This document shows positions 62,620-64,000 of a stretch of 64,000 bases of DNA, piece by piece. The position numbers and the translations under genes are program-made. The DNA is from Actimicrobium sp034313845 (lineage in GTDB: Bacteria > Pseudomonadota > Gammaproteobacteria > Burkholderiales > Burkholderiaceae_D): NCBI RefSeq assembly GCF_034313845.1, contig NZ_JAVIWN010000001.1. One strand, written 5' to 3'. The notes beneath the pieces are model-generated. The model ran no database searches and was not told the origin of the DNA. It worked only from the letters and a program-made list of their open reading frames with translations. Positions within the stretch are counted from its first letter, which is position 1. Every line of letters starts with the position of its first letter.

Positions 62620-62898
62620 CGCGATAGACGGCTTCTTGCCAATTCAGTCGCAGTTAATTCTGGTTGACCTTGATGGAATGCAGGCCGTCATACCTAGTTT
62701 GCGCGCAAAGTGATTGCCGGTTGGTATAGCCATTTTGCAATAGCGCGACTTTGGACGCTGTTTGTTGAAAGGCCTTATGAGCCTTGGCTCTGTGGCGGAT
62801 TCAATATTGGCTATTATTCGAGCAAATTAGTCGATCGTTCGACTTTCGACATATGTAGTGGTGCCGCGCCTGGAAACCGGTGCACCATCCGCGACAGC
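62620..62898. other. Spacer without a supported gene
   Basis: A frame from 62710 (IARLWTLFVERPYEPWLCGG) runs on through the terminator and into the MFS gene on the other strand, so it is probably not real; it may be the trace of a lost gene. Confidence 0.35.
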
Positions 62899-62934
62899 CC
62901 GCTGTCCGGCAGCACCAGGCTGGACAGCGGTTTT
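62899..62934 (+). terminator. Rho-independent terminator
   Basis: CCGCTGTCC, 14-base loop, GGACAGCGG, then TTTTATT. Rightward orientation; likely ends transcription from 61567. Confidence 0.75.
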
Positions 62935-62981
62935 ATTGCCACGTCCTACAACTTCAAGTCACTCCGGCCAACGATGAGCTT

Positions 62982-64000
62982 TTACTTGTTCACCAGTTTT
63001 TTTGGCATGGTCAGCACGATCGCCGCAGCTATCACAAGCGATGTGGCGATGACGTAAAGCCCTATGTCAGTACTTTGGGTCATGTCCTTGATCCAGCCGA
63101 CGATGTAGGTGCTGACAAAGCCGGCAAGGTTACCGACCGAATTGATCAGCGCAATTCCCGCTGCCGCTGCCGCTCCGCCCAGAAATGCCGGCGGTATCGA
63201 CCAGAACTGGCTGAGAGCCGAAAAGATGCCGCCGGTGGCGACCGTCAGTGCCAGCACGACCAGTGCGGTGTTTTGCGGATAGAAAGTGCTGACGATCAGG
63301 CCGATGGCACCGACGACGGCCGGGATCGCGACATGCCAGCGCCGCTCGAACATGCGATCCGAATTACGTCCCATCAGGACCATGGCAATTGCAGTGACGC
63401 CATACGGAATCATCGTCAGCAAGCCGATGTCGAGGGCGTCGGTAACGCCGGAGGCCTTGATCAGCGTCGGCAGCCAGAAAGAAATCCCGTACAGCCCCAT
63501 GATGATGCCGAAATAACAGGCACACAAGACCCAGACCTTGGTGTTCTTGAAGGCACCAAATACGCTGTGCGACTCGATGTTTTTTTCACCGGCGGCGACA
63601 TTTTTTTCCAGCAGCGATTTTTCCGCCGGACTGAGCCACTTGGCATCACTGATTTTGTCGTTCAGATAAAACAGGACGATGATGCCGGTGATGATCGATG
63701 GAATCGCTTCAATCAGGAACAGCCATTGCCAGCCCGGCATGCCATACAACTGGTCAAACCGTTTCAGAATCCAGCCCGATAGCGGGCCGCCTATCAGGCC
63801 GGCGATCGGGATGCCGGTCATGAACAGTGCCGTGATCTTGGCACGCCGTGCCGATGGATACCAGTAGGTCAGGTACAGGATAATGCCCGGGAAAAACCCG
63901 GCTTCTGCCACGCCCAGGAAAAAACGCAACACGTAAAACATGGTCGGCGTTGTCACAAAGATCATGCAGGCCGAGATTGCACCCCAGCTAATCATGATGC
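62982..64000 (-). CDS. MFS transporter, anion:cation symporter type (N-terminus outside window)
   Basis: About 339 visible residues, open to the window edge; the first ~90 residues (first two helices) are missing. FYVLRFFLGVAEAGFFPGII, then YWYPSARRAKITALFM is the signature of the ACS family (ExuT, GarP, tartrate and phthalate carriers). At least eight further membrane segments follow. It would import an organic acid with protons or sodium. No relation to nearby genes can be seen. Confidence 0.9.
   Translation of the reverse strand, partial: IMISWGAISACMIFVTTPTMFYVLRFFLGVAEAGFFPGIILYLTYWYPSARRAKITALFMTGIPIAGLIGGPLSGWILKRFDQLYGMPGWQWLFLIEAIPSIITGIIVLFYLNDKISDAKWLSPAEKSLLEKNVAAGEKNIESHSVFGAFKNTKVWVLCACYFGIIMGLYGISFWLPTLIKASGVTDALDIGLLTMIPYGVTAIAMVLMGRNSDRMFERRWHVAIPAVVGAIGLIVSTFYPQNTALVVLALTVATGGIFSALSQFWSIPPAFLGGAAAAAGIALINSVGNLAGFVSTYIVGWIKDMTQSTDIGLYVIATSLVIAAAIVLTMPKKLVNK

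Noticed and set aside
62710..63782. Rightward frames across the end of the MFS gene
   Set aside because: They lie antisense to the well-supported transporter and cross a terminator.

Overview
This window looks like the chromosome of a flagellated betaproteobacterium, most likely Burkholderiales/Oxalobacteraceae. That is an inference from the flagellin, FliD, YcgR and aminoethylphosphonate genes and from the GC-rich codon use of the housekeeping genes; no rRNA or taxonomic marker is present.

Layout. 1-899: start of an aromatic-amino-acid decarboxylase that leaves the window. 1-20 kb: an accessory island of large eukaryote-like proteins. They are a tyrosine phosphatase (1491-3929), an F-box/LRR protein (7321-8646), an LRR protein with a degenerate phosphatase tail (9062-12481), a degenerate phosphatase plus OTU-like protease (12568-14826) and an IpaH-like LRR/coiled-coil protein (15989-19132). 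A histidine kinase/HD-GYP pair, a MazEF pair and many gene fragments and repeats are mixed in. 20.1-28.2 kb: a compact aminoethylphosphonate uptake and degradation operon. 28.4-29.9 kb: three small genes. 29.9-37.7 kb: a flagellar late-gene block (ycgR, flhB-like, fliK, fliT, fliS, fliD, flaG, fliC) with a sigma-28 promoter. 38-42.5 kb: miscellaneous genes, a miniature transposable element and gene remnants. 42.6-45.6 kb: a second effector-like pair, a PI3/4-kinase-like protein and an F-box/LRR protein. 45.7-49 kb: AT-rich debris with IS110 and IS30 fragments and small orphan genes. 49-61 kb: a catabolic cluster with a branched-chain-type ABC transporter, amidase, AllA-like ureidoglycolate lyase, M20 deacylase, FAH-family hydrolase, FMN-dependent hydroxyacid dehydrogenase, class II aldolase and a GntR regulator. 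61-64 kb: a truncated DUF932-like gene, a DUF5694 protein and a partial MFS transporter.

Main observation. Sequences fitting the hrp box recognised by the sigma factor HrpL (GGAACC/T, 15-16 bases, CCAC-N2-A) lie at 1062-1089, 19199-19226 and 45682-45710, with weaker versions at 7180, 8953 and 42505. The last five each lie upstream of an effector-like gene. With the eukaryotic domains this argues that the window holds a dispersed set of at least seven type III effectors whose secretion apparatus lies elsewhere. Three of them share a new-looking pseudophosphatase module in which the tyrosine-phosphatase cysteine is replaced by Ser or Thr while the arginine is kept. The island seems to have grown by repeated insertions at the 3' end of the phosphonate-operon GntR gene, which left two decayed copies of that 3' end, each next to a palindromic interspersed repeat.
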